Assembly: GCF_005491425.1 (NCBI RefSeq)
Contig: NZ_CP028083.1
Coordinates: 458,001 to 522,000 of the forward strand
Source: Lysinibacillus sp. SGAir0095
Lineage (GTDB): Bacteria; Bacillota; Bacilli; Bacillales_A; Planococcaceae
Length of the DNA: 64,000 nucleotides
Direction: 5' to 3'
The notes beneath the pieces are model-generated. The model did no database searches, had not been told where the DNA came from, and saw nothing but the letters and a program-made list of their open reading frames with translations. Made by a program: the position numbers and the translations under genes. Below, in pieces: positions 35,158 through 43,323 of this stretch (positions within the stretch are counted from its first letter, which is position 1; each line of letters opens with the position of its first letter).

Positions 35158-35520
35158 ATGAAAATACTAAAAGTTACTGTGGTGTTATTTGGTTTATTTT
35201 TAATAACTGGTTGTTCAACATCATCTAATAGTAGTAATAATGCTATAAAAGTAGAAACCAGCTCACAAGGATCATATAAGGCATTGCTATTTGTTAATGG
35301 TATGGAATTACAATCTGTTGGAGTAACAGCTGATGAATCAAATTTGGTAGTTGGAGAATTTATTGGGACAATTAAAGAAAAAATCCCTATAGAAACACGA
35401 CCTACTGTTGAACTCACTTCAAATTATTTAGGAGAAGGAGTCGAAATTTATTCAGCAGTAGGTATTACTGAAATAGTCTTAGCTAAAAAGGATAATGGAG
35501 ATTATGAAGTCTTTGAATAG
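35158..35520 (+). CDS. Hypothetical lipoprotein
   Basis: 120 residues. Signal sequence with lipobox ITGC (Cys19), a short Ser/Asn linker (STSSNSSNN) and a compact beta-type domain (YKALLFVNGMELQSVGV, LVVGEFIGTIKEKIP, EIYSAVGITEIVLAKKDNG). GTAAGGGGATT precedes ATG. It resembles small surface lipoproteins found singly in Bacillus; no named family. It ends 30 bp before the dispersed-repeat core into which IS110 copy 2 is inserted. Confidence 0.72.
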   Translation: MKILKVTVVLFGLFLITGCSTSSNSSNNAIKVETSSQGSYKALLFVNGMELQSVGVTADESNLVVGEFIGTIKEKIPIETRPTVELTSNYLGEGVEIYSAVGITEIVLAKKDNGDYEVFE

Positions 35521-35549
35521 CTATTCCAGCAAGTATCTATTTTAATAGC

Positions 35550-35557
35550 TATATTCA
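35550..35557 (+). repeat. Left half of a dispersed repeat split by IS110 copy 2
   Basis: ATTCAACA directly abuts the IS left end AAACCAGC, exactly as in copy 1. The right half is not found beyond the IS, where an IS3-type relic replaces it. Confidence 0.65.
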
Positions 35558-35691
35558 ACAAAACCAGCTAATAGTTGTCAAGATTTTCAATAAAAAATAT
35601 AAAACCTACATGATATACTAAAAAAGGGTACATCAAATAAGCCTTCCTTTAAAGATTGGAAGGTTTTGTTTTATATTCTTAGATATGCTTT

Positions 35692-36930
35692 TTAAGCCGT
35701 ATTTTGGAAGGGCATTTTCCATTTTAGTAGGGCATAAATCCAATGTAAGAGCTTATTTGCACAAGCAATTATGGCTACTCTAAAAGGTTTTCCTTCTTCT
35801 CGTTTTTTATCGTAGAACTCTCTTAATCGCTTATTTCTAGGGATAATTTCATCGCTTGTTTTTTGCTTACGTGCATCCCTTATACCGCATTGTACAGCCA
35901 TAAACAACGCTTGCCTTAGTCTGCTTGACCCTCTTTTGGTTATGCGATTTATGGAAGCTGTAAACCTACCAGATGAGTAAACGCTAGGATCTATCCCGGC
36001 GAATGCCACTAGCTTTTTAGGATGATTAAACCGTACTATCTCTCCAATTTCAGAGATGATTGTTGCTGCAATCTTTTCTCCAATACCAGGGATAGACTGG
36101 ATAATCTCATATTCTTCAATTTCTTTAGCGAGGGCATCTATTTCGGCTGCTAACTTTGATAGATGCTCTTGATATTGAAGAACGATGTTGATAAACATTT
36201 TTAGGTTAAAGATATGGCTCTGGTACAAGTTGTTTTGAAACGGATTACGTAATGCTGCCTCTCTCAATTGATGAGCTTTTTCTTTTGCCCATTTTTCCGA
36301 ACGGGTTGTACATAATTCTGCGATTTTATCAGCTAGATCAGATTCACTGACGCTTAGAACCTCTTCTGAAGTTGGAAAGAGTGATAGAATCTGTAACGAG
36401 ATTTTTGAATAGAGATTCCCAAAGACACCTCTATATTCAGGAAATACCTGATCTAAAATCGATTGTAGCTGTAATTTCGTTTGTGCAGCTGTGCTTGATA
36501 TCGTTTCTTGTTGTCTCGTGAGATTACGTAGATTTAAGAGTTGAATGCCTCTTTTTTTGTATGGTTCTAACTCTTCCTTATAATACAATTCACATAGACG
36601 ATAGGCGTCAATCGCATCTGTCTTTACCTTTCTTAAATTTGTACTTCTGGCGCGATGAGAGATAAGTGGGTTAACAATAATATAGACATATTGTTGCTCC
36701 TCCAAAAATTGAATGACAGGAATATGGTACTGGCCTGTAGATTCTAAAATAACCGAAGGTTGCTTACCATCAGCCAATTTCTCAATATCCTTTAGAAATT
36801 CTAATAAACTTCCTAAACCATCAAGAGTATGTTTAATACTAAAGCTCTTACGATAGGGCTGACCTTTATCCAAAAAGGCCTGTACCTGACTTTCTCCTTT
36901 TGAAACATCCAGACCAACGACTGGATTCAT
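35692..36930 (-). CDS. IS110-family transposase (intact)
   Basis: 412 residues. N-terminal RuvC-like DEDD domain: VVGLDVSKGESQ (Asp7), VILESTGQYH (Glu), and VKTDAIDAYRL (two Asp). The C-terminal Tnp domain has the helix-hairpin-helix IPGIGEKIAATIISEIGE and the catalytic Ser region TKRGSSRLRQALF. Such recombinases act with a structured RNA made from the element end to select target and donor DNA. GGAGGAG precedes ATG. The gene is full length, in contrast to the frameshifted copy at 28192-29426. Confidence 0.92.
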   Translation of the reverse strand: MNPVVGLDVSKGESQVQAFLDKGQPYRKSFSIKHTLDGLGSLLEFLKDIEKLADGKQPSVILESTGQYHIPVIQFLEEQQYVYIIVNPLISHRARSTNLRKVKTDAIDAYRLCELYYKEELEPYKKRGIQLLNLRNLTRQQETISSTAAQTKLQLQSILDQVFPEYRGVFGNLYSKISLQILSLFPTSEEVLSVSESDLADKIAELCTTRSEKWAKEKAHQLREAALRNPFQNNLYQSHIFNLKMFINIVLQYQEHLSKLAAEIDALAKEIEEYEIIQSIPGIGEKIAATIISEIGEIVRFNHPKKLVAFAGIDPSVYSSGRFTASINRITKRGSSRLRQALFMAVQCGIRDARKQKTSDEIIPRNKRLREFYDKKREEGKPFRVAIIACANKLLHWIYALLKWKMPFQNTA

Positions 36931-37150
36931 AATGAAATCTCCTCCTCTAAGAAACTACTAAATTAGTCGGTAACCCCTAAAGCTGCTTGTAATATCATAG
37001 GTTCGCTTGTTAAACGGGATCTTTGCCCCAACCAGCTTGAAACATGCTTATACAAGTAGGGGGTGAACAGTTTTGCGGACGAGATCGAGTCCCACGGGCG
37101 CTACGTTCTACCCCGACTACCGTTATAATAAGACCTAAAACAAAAAGGTC
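36931..37150 (-). ncRNA. Candidate bridge RNA region of IS110 copy 2
   Basis: Conserved counterpart of 29427-29670. The RNA-sense strand contains GGGGTAGAACG, GCGCCCGTGGGA, CGTCCGCAAAAC, CCCCCTACTTGTA and TTTAGGGGTTACCG. The GGGA ... UCUC stem replaces GGGG ... CCCC of copy 1 with pairing kept. The heptamer GCGCCCG, complementary to CGGGCGC of the dispersed repeat target, is present in both. Confidence 0.6.
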
Positions 37151-37167
37151 AACCAGAAAAATTGATC

Positions 37168-37499
37168 TGGCCCCCAAATGTTAAACACGACTCTAACATC
37201 TGGAGGTGCCTTTTTTATGGCAGGAATTACTCTTGAACAGAAAATACATGCGATTACTCGTTTTGAAAACGGTGATTTAAGCCTTACTTCAATAGCTAAA
37301 TCACTCAATTTAACTACTACTGAAATGCTTGATTTCTGGATTGAAGGAAAAGGGGGAAACAAAGTTGAAGAAGGACAACCCAAAAAAGCTAAGAATCGAA
37401 TCTTAAAGGAAAATGAAAAGGATTGAGTCCGGTACTATACCGAAAACAATCCTTCATAGCAGCTTACCTTAAAATAGTATGTCTAACTTTTTTGGGTCA
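37168..37499 (+). mobile_element. IS3-type relic C, both ends present (332-bp deletion derivative)
   Basis: The left end TGGCCCCCAAATGTTAAACAC and right end GTATGTCTAACTTTTTTGGG-TCA are imperfect inverted repeats. Inside is the start of an IS3-family orfA (ATG 37218, MAGITLEQKIHAITRFENG, helix-turn-helix SLTSIAKSLNLTTTEML) ending at 37426, then the element end. The orfB transposase is absent, so it is a non-autonomous, MITE-like form. It lies within the right end of IS110 copy 2. Confidence 0.7.
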
Positions 37500-37508
37500 C
37501 TTCATATC

Positions 37509-38678
37509 TCAAATTGCGCTCTTGGTTGTATAAGAAGTCTTTTTCTTACTGCTAATAGAAATGACGACAGTAATGAATGATAAGATGATGAATATGCCAC
37601 CTGCAAATGGATTTACATCGACTGAAAGTGTATCTACAATTCCAGCACCAATCACTGAACCAACAGCAACACCTAAATGAAGAGCTGAATTATTCAAGCT
37701 TTGCTGAATTTCCGATGATTCAGGCGCTATTTCAATTAAATAAGATTGCATAGCGGGTGATATCGCCCAACTGAGAATTCCCCAAATGATAAGGAGGATG
37801 AGAAATACTGGAAAGGAATCGGTTGAATATGGAAATATAAAGAATAAAGCACTGAAAACGACAAGGGCAATAATCATTGTTTTTCTCGAACCCAATAAAT
37901 CTGCCATTACACCACCAAGACCTCCACCGACTACTGCAGAAAAACCGAAAATGAAATAGATGACACTAATCCAAGTAGTATTAAGATCAGTGGCTGCTTC
38001 TAAATAAGGCTTAAAATAGGCATACATAATCGTATGGCCTGTCATATAGAGGAATGTCGTTGTTAGACCTAATGTGATTTTGTGATTTTTAAATGCTGCA
38101 AGCTGCTTCCTCAACGGAATTTGAGGTTTTGGTTGTATTTTTCCCATTAATACATGAACGCCAATAATTGATAATGCTGTTAAAATAGTTATAAATACGA
38201 ATGGTGCTCTCCATCCAAAACTATCTCCGATGATCAGCCCGAGCGGTACCCCTAAAACTAACGAAGCACTTACACCCACAGAGACGATCCCAATGGCCCT
38301 ACCTTTATACTGTTCTCCTACTAAGCTAGGAGCCATAACTAAACACAATATGATTAATAGCGCTCCACTTAATGCTAAAATAATTCTTCCTATAAACAAA
38401 ATAGAAAAAGTAGGTGCAACTACTGTTACGATACAACCAATTAAAAAGATGTACAAGCAAACTAATGTTAGTCTTTTTCTTTCTATTTTAGCTGTCATGA
38501 CAAGTAAAATTGGTGATGTAACTGCAAAAATGACAGCAAAAACGGTGATCAGTAAACCTGCTTGACCGATGCTTACATGTAAATCCTCTGCAATCAAATC
38601 TAAAATTCCGCTAATGATCAGTTCAACCAGACCTATTATAAAGGATAGGATCATTAAAAAATAAATACGCTTATCCAT
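37509..38678 (-). CDS. MFS exporter, PbuE/AraJ-like (DHA1 family)
   Basis: 389 residues with twelve membrane segments. GLVELIISGILDLIAEDLHVSIGQAGLLITVFA, TAKIERKRLTLVCL, and the late block WGILSWAISPAMQSYLIEIAPESSEIQQSLNNSALHLG are laid out like B. subtilis PbuE, the purine base/nucleoside efflux pump. Purine export is thus plausible but substrates within this branch vary. No purine riboswitch is visible upstream: the leader is only about 70 bp. GGAAGGAG precedes ATG. Monocistronic, close to the IS3-type relic on its 3' side. Confidence 0.82.
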   Translation of the reverse strand: MDKRIYFLMILSFIIGLVELIISGILDLIAEDLHVSIGQAGLLITVFAVIFAVTSPILLVMTAKIERKRLTLVCLYIFLIGCIVTVVAPTFSILFIGRIILALSGALLIILCLVMAPSLVGEQYKGRAIGIVSVGVSASLVLGVPLGLIIGDSFGWRAPFVFITILTALSIIGVHVLMGKIQPKPQIPLRKQLAAFKNHKITLGLTTTFLYMTGHTIMYAYFKPYLEAATDLNTTWISVIYFIFGFSAVVGGGLGGVMADLLGSRKTMIIALVVFSALFFIFPYSTDSFPVFLILLIIWGILSWAISPAMQSYLIEIAPESSEIQQSLNNSALHLGVAVGSVIGAGIVDTLSVDVNPFAGGIFIILSFITVVISISSKKKTSYTTKSAI

Positions 38679-38829
38679 GTTGTCTCCTTCCTAACTATAT
38701 CCCAAACTATATACTATCTTTTGATGAAAGTTTACTCAAGGATAAGATAATATTGTCACAATATATCCCATTGAAACTCAAAGAAGATAAAAACAAGCTG
38801 AAAATATTGTATACTTTGCTGCGTAGCTT

Positions 38830-38925
38830 ATTCCACAATCAGGAGCGTTTCTGTAATATTCATGAAAAGGGCAATTTAATAGAGCAAGAATTTCAAAACA
38901 AAATGGATATTTATGTTAATGTGGT
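38830..38925 (+). repeat. Dispersed repeat, copy 14 (diverged)
   Basis: TTCCACAATCAGGAGCG, then a worn hairpin region, GGGCAATTTAATAGAGC and GGATATTTATGTTAATGTGG. All three modules are recognisable but degenerate. No gene follows in this orientation, so it may mark a lost unit. Confidence 0.55.
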
Positions 38926-39005
38926 TGGGGAAATAATCAATTTGGAACATTAATTTTGAGGATTAATTCGTAGTAGCCTGGTATTTATACTTTCCGAAAA
39001 ATAGA

Positions 39006-39036
39006 AAAGGCGAGGTCATGGTAGCCTCGCTTTTTC
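39006..39036. terminator. Terminator after the siderophore-binding protein gene
   Basis: GCGAGG (39010-39015) and CCTCGC (39025-39030) with flanking A and T runs, usable in both directions. Confidence 0.75.
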
Positions 39037-39069
39037 CAATAATACTGAGAAATTTTTTCAAAGATAGTA

Positions 39070-40044
39070 TTACTGAGTTAACAATTTTCCTAAATCATCC
39101 AACATCAAATTTGCAGCAAGTACACCACCGGCAGTATTCCAAATAGCGTCGCTTACTTCAAATGCATTCCCGCTCTTTACGGCATTTAGATTTTGCCAAA
39201 GCGGATCACTCGTCCATTCATTGGCAGTATCTAATGCTGCCTGATCACCCTGTGGTGCATAGGTAAAGTAGAATAGGTAATCTCCATCCATTTTCGGCGT
39301 TACTTCTTTGCCAACCTCTATAGCCAAGTTACCCAGCTTATTGTCTGGTGTGAAAAGCTCTGCTTGTTGGGCAGCACGTTTAAAGCCTAATTCTTCGAAA
39401 ATTACACCGGAGAAGGAATCAGTATAATAGATACGAGATTTTCCAGCCATAAAGCGGACAACTGAAACTTCTTTGTTCACTTTGTCACCAAGCATTTCTT
39501 TTACTTCAGTAACATGTTTATCATAATTATTTAATACTTCGTTCCCTTTTTCTTCAAGATTTAACGCCTTCGCATATAACGTAAAGTTTTCTTTCCAGTC
39601 GCCTCGTAATGTTTCAGAGAAAACAGTAGGTGCAATTGCACTCAGCTGATCGTATACCTTTTCATGACGCAACTTGTTACCGATAATTAAATCCGGTTTC
39701 AATGTGGCAATCTTCTCTACATTGACTTCACCCTCTGTTCCAACCACTTCTACGCCATCCATATCCTTGCTGATATGCTCGTACCAAGGATCTCCAAGCC
39801 AAGATTGAACTGCACCAACTGGCTTTATTCCTAAAGCTAGTAATGCTTCTGTACCTTCGTTAGTAAGAATGACTACCTTTTTAGGTGTGCTTTTAATGGT
39901 AGTAGAGCCCATTGCATGCTCAATTTCATACCCATTGTCTTCCGTTTTCTCAGCAGTTTCTTCTTCTGTACCACCGCCGCATGCTGCTAATAAAAATACA
40001 GCCATTACGGAGAGTAGAGTTAAGAATAATTTAAATGCTTTCAT
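39070..40044 (-). CDS. yfiY: Siderophore-binding lipoprotein (FecB/FepB family, YfiY-like)
   Basis: 324 residues. Lipobox LAAC; a short acidic linker; then the two-lobe class III binding protein fold with TPKKVVILTNEGTEALLALGIKPVG, EKIATLKPDLIIGNKLRHEKVYDQLSAIAPTV and SVVRFMAGKSRIYYTDSFSGVI. It captures ferric siderophore outside the cell and delivers it to the divergent permease pair. In B. subtilis the same divergent layout is yfiY / yfiZ-yfhA, for schizokinen and arthrobactin. A Fur box overlaps its promoter, so iron starvation should induce it. Confidence 0.88.
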   Translation of the reverse strand: MKAFKLFLTLLSVMAVFLLAACGGGTEEETAEKTEDNGYEIEHAMGSTTIKSTPKKVVILTNEGTEALLALGIKPVGAVQSWLGDPWYEHISKDMDGVEVVGTEGEVNVEKIATLKPDLIIGNKLRHEKVYDQLSAIAPTVFSETLRGDWKENFTLYAKALNLEEKGNEVLNNYDKHVTEVKEMLGDKVNKEVSVVRFMAGKSRIYYTDSFSGVIFEELGFKRAAQQAELFTPDNKLGNLAIEVGKEVTPKMDGDYLFYFTYAPQGDQAALDTANEWTSDPLWQNLNAVKSGNAFEVSDAIWNTAGGVLAANLMLDDLGKLLTQ

Positions 40045-40074
40045 TTATTATGTATCCCCCTTAAATATTGTTAA

Positions 40075-40089
40075 TGATAATCATTTTCA
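40075..40089. promoter_or_regulatory. Fur box 1 (siderophore-binding protein side)
   Basis: TGATAAT-C-ATTTTCA matches the 7-1-7 Fur box TGATAAT-N-ATTATCA with one mismatch. It lies 31 bp upstream of the leftward ATG. Confidence 0.82.
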
Positions 40090-40191
40090 ATTGCAAATTT
40101 ATCATAATTGAGCAGTATTACTGTGTCAATACATTTTTGTAAAAATTACATTAAAATCAATACTTATTTCCATAACAAAATATGATACAAT

Positions 40192-40206
40192 TGAAAACGA
40201 TTCTCA
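40192..40206. promoter_or_regulatory. Fur box 2 (permease side)
   Basis: TGAAAAC-G-ATTCTCA, a weaker 7-1-7 Fur box with three mismatches, centred 22 bp from Fur box 3 and together with it covering the permease promoter. Confidence 0.6.
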
Positions 40207-40213
40207 AACTTAT

Positions 40214-40228
40214 TGATAATTATTTTCA
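40214..40228. promoter_or_regulatory. Fur box 3 (permease side)
   Basis: TGATAAT-T-ATTTTCA, one mismatch from the 7-1-7 consensus, 60 bp before the first permease gene. Confidence 0.82.
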
Positions 40229-40288
40229 ATTGATGTGTTTCAATCGGAGTTCTTGCTCTACTAAAGAATAACGGAAGGGTTCCAAACG

Positions 40289-41290
40289 ATGTTAAAAAGT
40301 ACATTTTTTAAATTGCTGGGATTGTTTGCTGCCATCCTTTTGATGTTGTGGTTAGTGATTGCCAGTATAATCTTCGGCTATACAGATACAAGTTGGCGTA
40401 CAGCCATCGAATCTTTCAGCCATTATAATGGCTCAAATGAACATATAATTATACAAACAGTAAGAATACCGAGAGCCTTAATAGCAGCAATGGTAGGAGC
40501 ATGCCTTGCGATTGCCGGGGTTCTAATGCAAACGTTAACGAAAAATCCACTGGCATCTCCCGGGATTTTTGGTATTAATGCCGGAGCTGGCTTCGCTGTT
40601 GTCGCGGCAATGACCTTATTCTCTGTCAATAATATGCAGGGGTTTAATATCCTTGCATTCTTAGGTGCAGCTGTTGCGGCTATTAGCGTGTATGTCATTG
40701 GTTCCTTCGGTCGAGAGGGACTGACACCAATGAAGCTGACTTTGGCCGGCTCAGCAATTTCTGCGATGTTTGCTTCTTTTACCCAAGGGCTGCTCGTTCT
40801 TGATGAAGCACTCCTTGATCAGGTGTTGTTTTGGCTGGCAGGTTCCGTATCAGGTAGAAAATTAGAGACGCTAGTTTCTGTTCTTCCTTATATGGGGATT
40901 GGCTTAGTTGGCTCGATTTTAATATCTGGAAAAATGAATATTTTTGCAATGGGAGAAGACATTGCAAAAGGATTAGGTTTAAATACTGGCTTTGTAAAAA
41001 TTGCTACTGGGTTACTTGTTATTTTGTTAGCCGGTGCTTCTGTCGCTGTTGCAGGGCCAATTGGTTTTGTTGGGATTGTAGTTCCACATTTAACGAGATC
41101 CATTATTGGAATTGACCATCGATGGGTGATTCCAATGGCGGGTGTATTAGGTGCAATTTTATTACTAGCCGCAGATATTGCCGCACGATATATATTAATG
41201 CCGTCAGAAATACCTGTCGGGGTTATGACAGCCATCATTGGAACTCCATTCTTTATCTACATAGCTAGAAGGGGGTTCAATGCTCGATGA
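40289..41290 (+). CDS. yfiZ: FecCD-family siderophore permease (YfiZ-like)
   Basis: 333 residues with about ten membrane helices. Typical BtuC/FecD marks: RIPRALIAAMVGACLAIAGVLMQTLTKNPLASPGIFGINAGA near residue 55 and GPIGFVGIVVPHLTRSIIGIDHR near residue 255, the latter contacting the ATPase. It forms the channel half with the next gene product. GGAAGGG precedes ATG; the stop overlaps the start of the next gene (ATGA), implying coupling. Preceded by two Fur boxes. Confidence 0.92.
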   Translation: MLKSTFFKLLGLFAAILLMLWLVIASIIFGYTDTSWRTAIESFSHYNGSNEHIIIQTVRIPRALIAAMVGACLAIAGVLMQTLTKNPLASPGIFGINAGAGFAVVAAMTLFSVNNMQGFNILAFLGAAVAAISVYVIGSFGREGLTPMKLTLAGSAISAMFASFTQGLLVLDEALLDQVLFWLAGSVSGRKLETLVSVLPYMGIGLVGSILISGKMNIFAMGEDIAKGLGLNTGFVKIATGLLVILLAGASVAVAGPIGFVGIVVPHLTRSIIGIDHRWVIPMAGVLGAILLLAADIAARYILMPSEIPVGVMTAIIGTPFFIYIARRGFNAR

Positions 41291-42342
41291 GTAAATACAA
41301 AAATATCCGGCTCCTTAACGGCAAACTGTCAGTATTAGTTGACCGGAAGGCTATAAGTATTATTACGGTTTTAGCCATCATAACATTTGCAGTTTTTGTT
41401 ATTAGTGCTGGTTTAGGAGAAATGAAGATTAATCCGCTGACGGTGATCAAAGTTCTCTTTGGTGCAGGTCCGGAAACGGAGCAGCTTGTGATCACTTCGT
41501 TTCGTTTGCCGAGGATAATCGTTGCTTTAGTGGTCGGCATCTCGCTCGCGGTTGCTGGGGGAATTTTACAGGGGATGATTCGCAATCCGCTAGCCTCCCC
41601 GGATGTACTGGGAATCACCGGGGGTGCTGCTGTTGCCGTTGTGAGTTTCTTGTCCATTTTCAGTGACCAAAATCATTCATTAACCGTCAGTATCGCCTGG
41701 CTACCGTTAGTGGCGTTTATCGGTGCTGGTGTAATTGGTTTCTTAGTTTATTTTCTTGCCTGGAAAAATGGAGTTTCCCCGATTCGCCTCGTGCTAATCG
41801 GAATAGGAATTTCCGCACTGATGCAGGCTTTAACGACCTTATTAATGGTCACAGGACCTGTTTATCAGGCAAGTCAAGCGAATATTTGGATCACGGGAAC
41901 AGTCTACGGATCCAACTGGAATAACGTAGCAATCCTTGTCCCATGGGCGATTGTATTCTTTATTATAGCGATTGTTTCAGTAAGGATGCTCAATATCCAG
42001 GAGTTAGGCGATGAGGTAGCAACAGGACTTGGAGACAAAGTTCAAAAACATCGTTTTCTTTTATTAATGTTAAGCACGGCGTTAATCGGAATTTCCGTCG
42101 CATTTGCCGGCGCGATAGGTTTTGTCGGGCTGATGGCGCCGCATATGGCAAGAAGGTTAGTAGGTTCATCGTTCGGAGCACTGCTACCGACTTCCGCGTT
42201 AATCGGAGGCATTCTCGTGATGCTTGCAGACTTAATCGGCCGTACCTTATTTTCACCTCTGGAGGTGCCTGCGGGTGTATTCACTGCAGGAATAGGAGCT
42301 CCCTACTTTATCTATCTACTTTTTAAAACAAGAAATGCTTAA
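41287..42342 (+). CDS. yfhA: FecCD-family siderophore permease (YfhA-like)
   Basis: 351 residues, second membrane subunit of the importer. RLPRIIVALVVGISLAVAGGILQGMIRNPLASPDVLGITGGA and GAIGFVGLMAPHMARRLVGSS are the conserved FecCD blocks; about ten helices. It overlaps the preceding gene by 4 nt. The ATPase gene follows after an unusually long 159-bp gap, whereas other links in this cluster overlap. Confidence 0.92.
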   Translation: MSKYKNIRLLNGKLSVLVDRKAISIITVLAIITFAVFVISAGLGEMKINPLTVIKVLFGAGPETEQLVITSFRLPRIIVALVVGISLAVAGGILQGMIRNPLASPDVLGITGGAAVAVVSFLSIFSDQNHSLTVSIAWLPLVAFIGAGVIGFLVYFLAWKNGVSPIRLVLIGIGISALMQALTTLLMVTGPVYQASQANIWITGTVYGSNWNNVAILVPWAIVFFIIAIVSVRMLNIQELGDEVATGLGDKVQKHRFLLLMLSTALIGISVAFAGAIGFVGLMAPHMARRLVGSSFGALLPTSALIGGILVMLADLIGRTLFSPLEVPAGVFTAGIGAPYFIYLLFKTRNA

Positions 42343-42501
42343 ACAAATGTTGAGTGTTGATTCACCCTCTACATGGGTGGATATATGAGGTGCGCAGACT
42401 GTAGTGGGATTAGGGGGCAGAGAGTCCATTGAAAGTGAACTATTTGGAGAGCAAATCCATATTATTTGGATTTAAGAAATTAGTAAAGGAGTTTAGCGAA
42501 G

Positions 42502-43323
42502 ATGACAAGTGCGATTGAGACGAAAAACTTATCGATTACCTATGGGGAGACCCTCATAATAGATGAGTTAGATTTAAAAATTTCAAAGGGTGAGATTACG
42601 GTATTTATCGGAGCAAATGGCTGTGGTAAATCGACGCTTCTTCGTTCCATAGCCCGTCTGCTGAAGCCAAAGTCCGGCTCGGTTATTCTTGATGGCAAAG
42701 CAATCGCTAAGCTTTCTTCTAAGGAAATTTCTCAAAAAATGGCAATTCTTCCTCAATCACCGTCTGCACCGGAAGGATTAACGGTCTTGCAGCTCGTAAA
42801 ACAAGGACGCTATCCTCATCAATCATGGCTCCGTCAATGGTCAGAGGAGGATGAGAAAAGGGTAAACGATGCTTTGAAGGCGACAGGTCTTGAGGAGTTA
42901 AAAGAAAGAACGGTTGATTCTCTTTCTGGTGGTCAGCGGCAGCGCGCCTGGATAGCCATGACCTTGGCTCAAGATACTGATATTATCTTATTAGATGAGC
43001 CGACCACTTATCTAGACATGACTCACCAGATTGAGATCCTCGATTTGCTTTTTGAATTAAACGAAAAGGAACAGCGGACTGTGGTAATGGTCCTTCACGA
43101 TCTAAACCTAGCCTGCCGTTACGCACATAATATTGTAGCAATCAAGGATAAGAACGTTTTTGCACAAGGAAAGCCTGAGCACGTCATTAATTGCAGTCTT
43201 GTAAAAAATGTCTTTGATATGGACTGTGAAGTGACAATGGATCCTTTGTTTGGCACGCCATTGTGCATTCCTTACGGCAGAGGTCGATGTATTTTAAAAA
43301 AGGCAGAAGCTACTCATGGTTAG
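42502..43323 (+). CDS. Siderophore ABC transporter ATPase (FecE/YusV-like)
   Basis: 273 residues. Walker A GANGCGKST (37-45), Q-loop LPQSPSAPEGL, signature LSGGQRQR near 146, Walker B IILLDEPTTYLD and switch His in VLHDLNLACRYAHNI. This is the FepC/FhuC branch that drives ferric siderophore uptake. B. subtilis YfiYZ-YfhA uses a remote ATPase (YusV), so having it in the cluster is a tidier arrangement. GGAG lies upstream of ATG. It overlaps the FhuF gene by 8 nt. Confidence 0.92.
   Translation: MTSAIETKNLSITYGETLIIDELDLKISKGEITVFIGANGCGKSTLLRSIARLLKPKSGSVILDGKAIAKLSSKEISQKMAILPQSPSAPEGLTVLQLVKQGRYPHQSWLRQWSEEDEKRVNDALKATGLEELKERTVDSLSGGQRQRAWIAMTLAQDTDIILLDEPTTYLDMTHQIEILDLLFELNEKEQRTVVMVLHDLNLACRYAHNIVAIKDKNVFAQGKPEHVINCSLVKNVFDMDCEVTMDPLFGTPLCIPYGRGRCILKKAEATHG

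Larger units (their letters stand above)
35558..37167 (-). mobile_element. IS110-family element, copy 2 (right end cut by IS3-type relic)
   Basis: Same organisation as copy 1: left end, intact transposase gene on the minus strand, then about 220 bp of conserved non-coding DNA. The terminal hairpin that ends copy 1 (GGTCAACCAG ... CTGGCTGACC) is interrupted here after CTGG by the left end of the IS3-type relic at 37168. The transposase is diverged from copy 1, so this is not a recent duplication. Confidence 0.8.

Noticed and set aside
37509-38750. Purine riboswitch upstream of the PbuE-like gene
   Set aside because: The leader before the ATG at 38678 is only about 70 bp and lacks the conserved purine aptamer loops.
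38753-38953. 66-codon open frame on the plus strand
   Set aside because: It runs through a degenerate copy of the dispersed repeat, lacks a ribosome site and has no family-like sequence.
41277-42284. Long minus-strand frames inside the permease genes
   Set aside because: They are antisense shadows of strongly conserved FecCD coding sequence.
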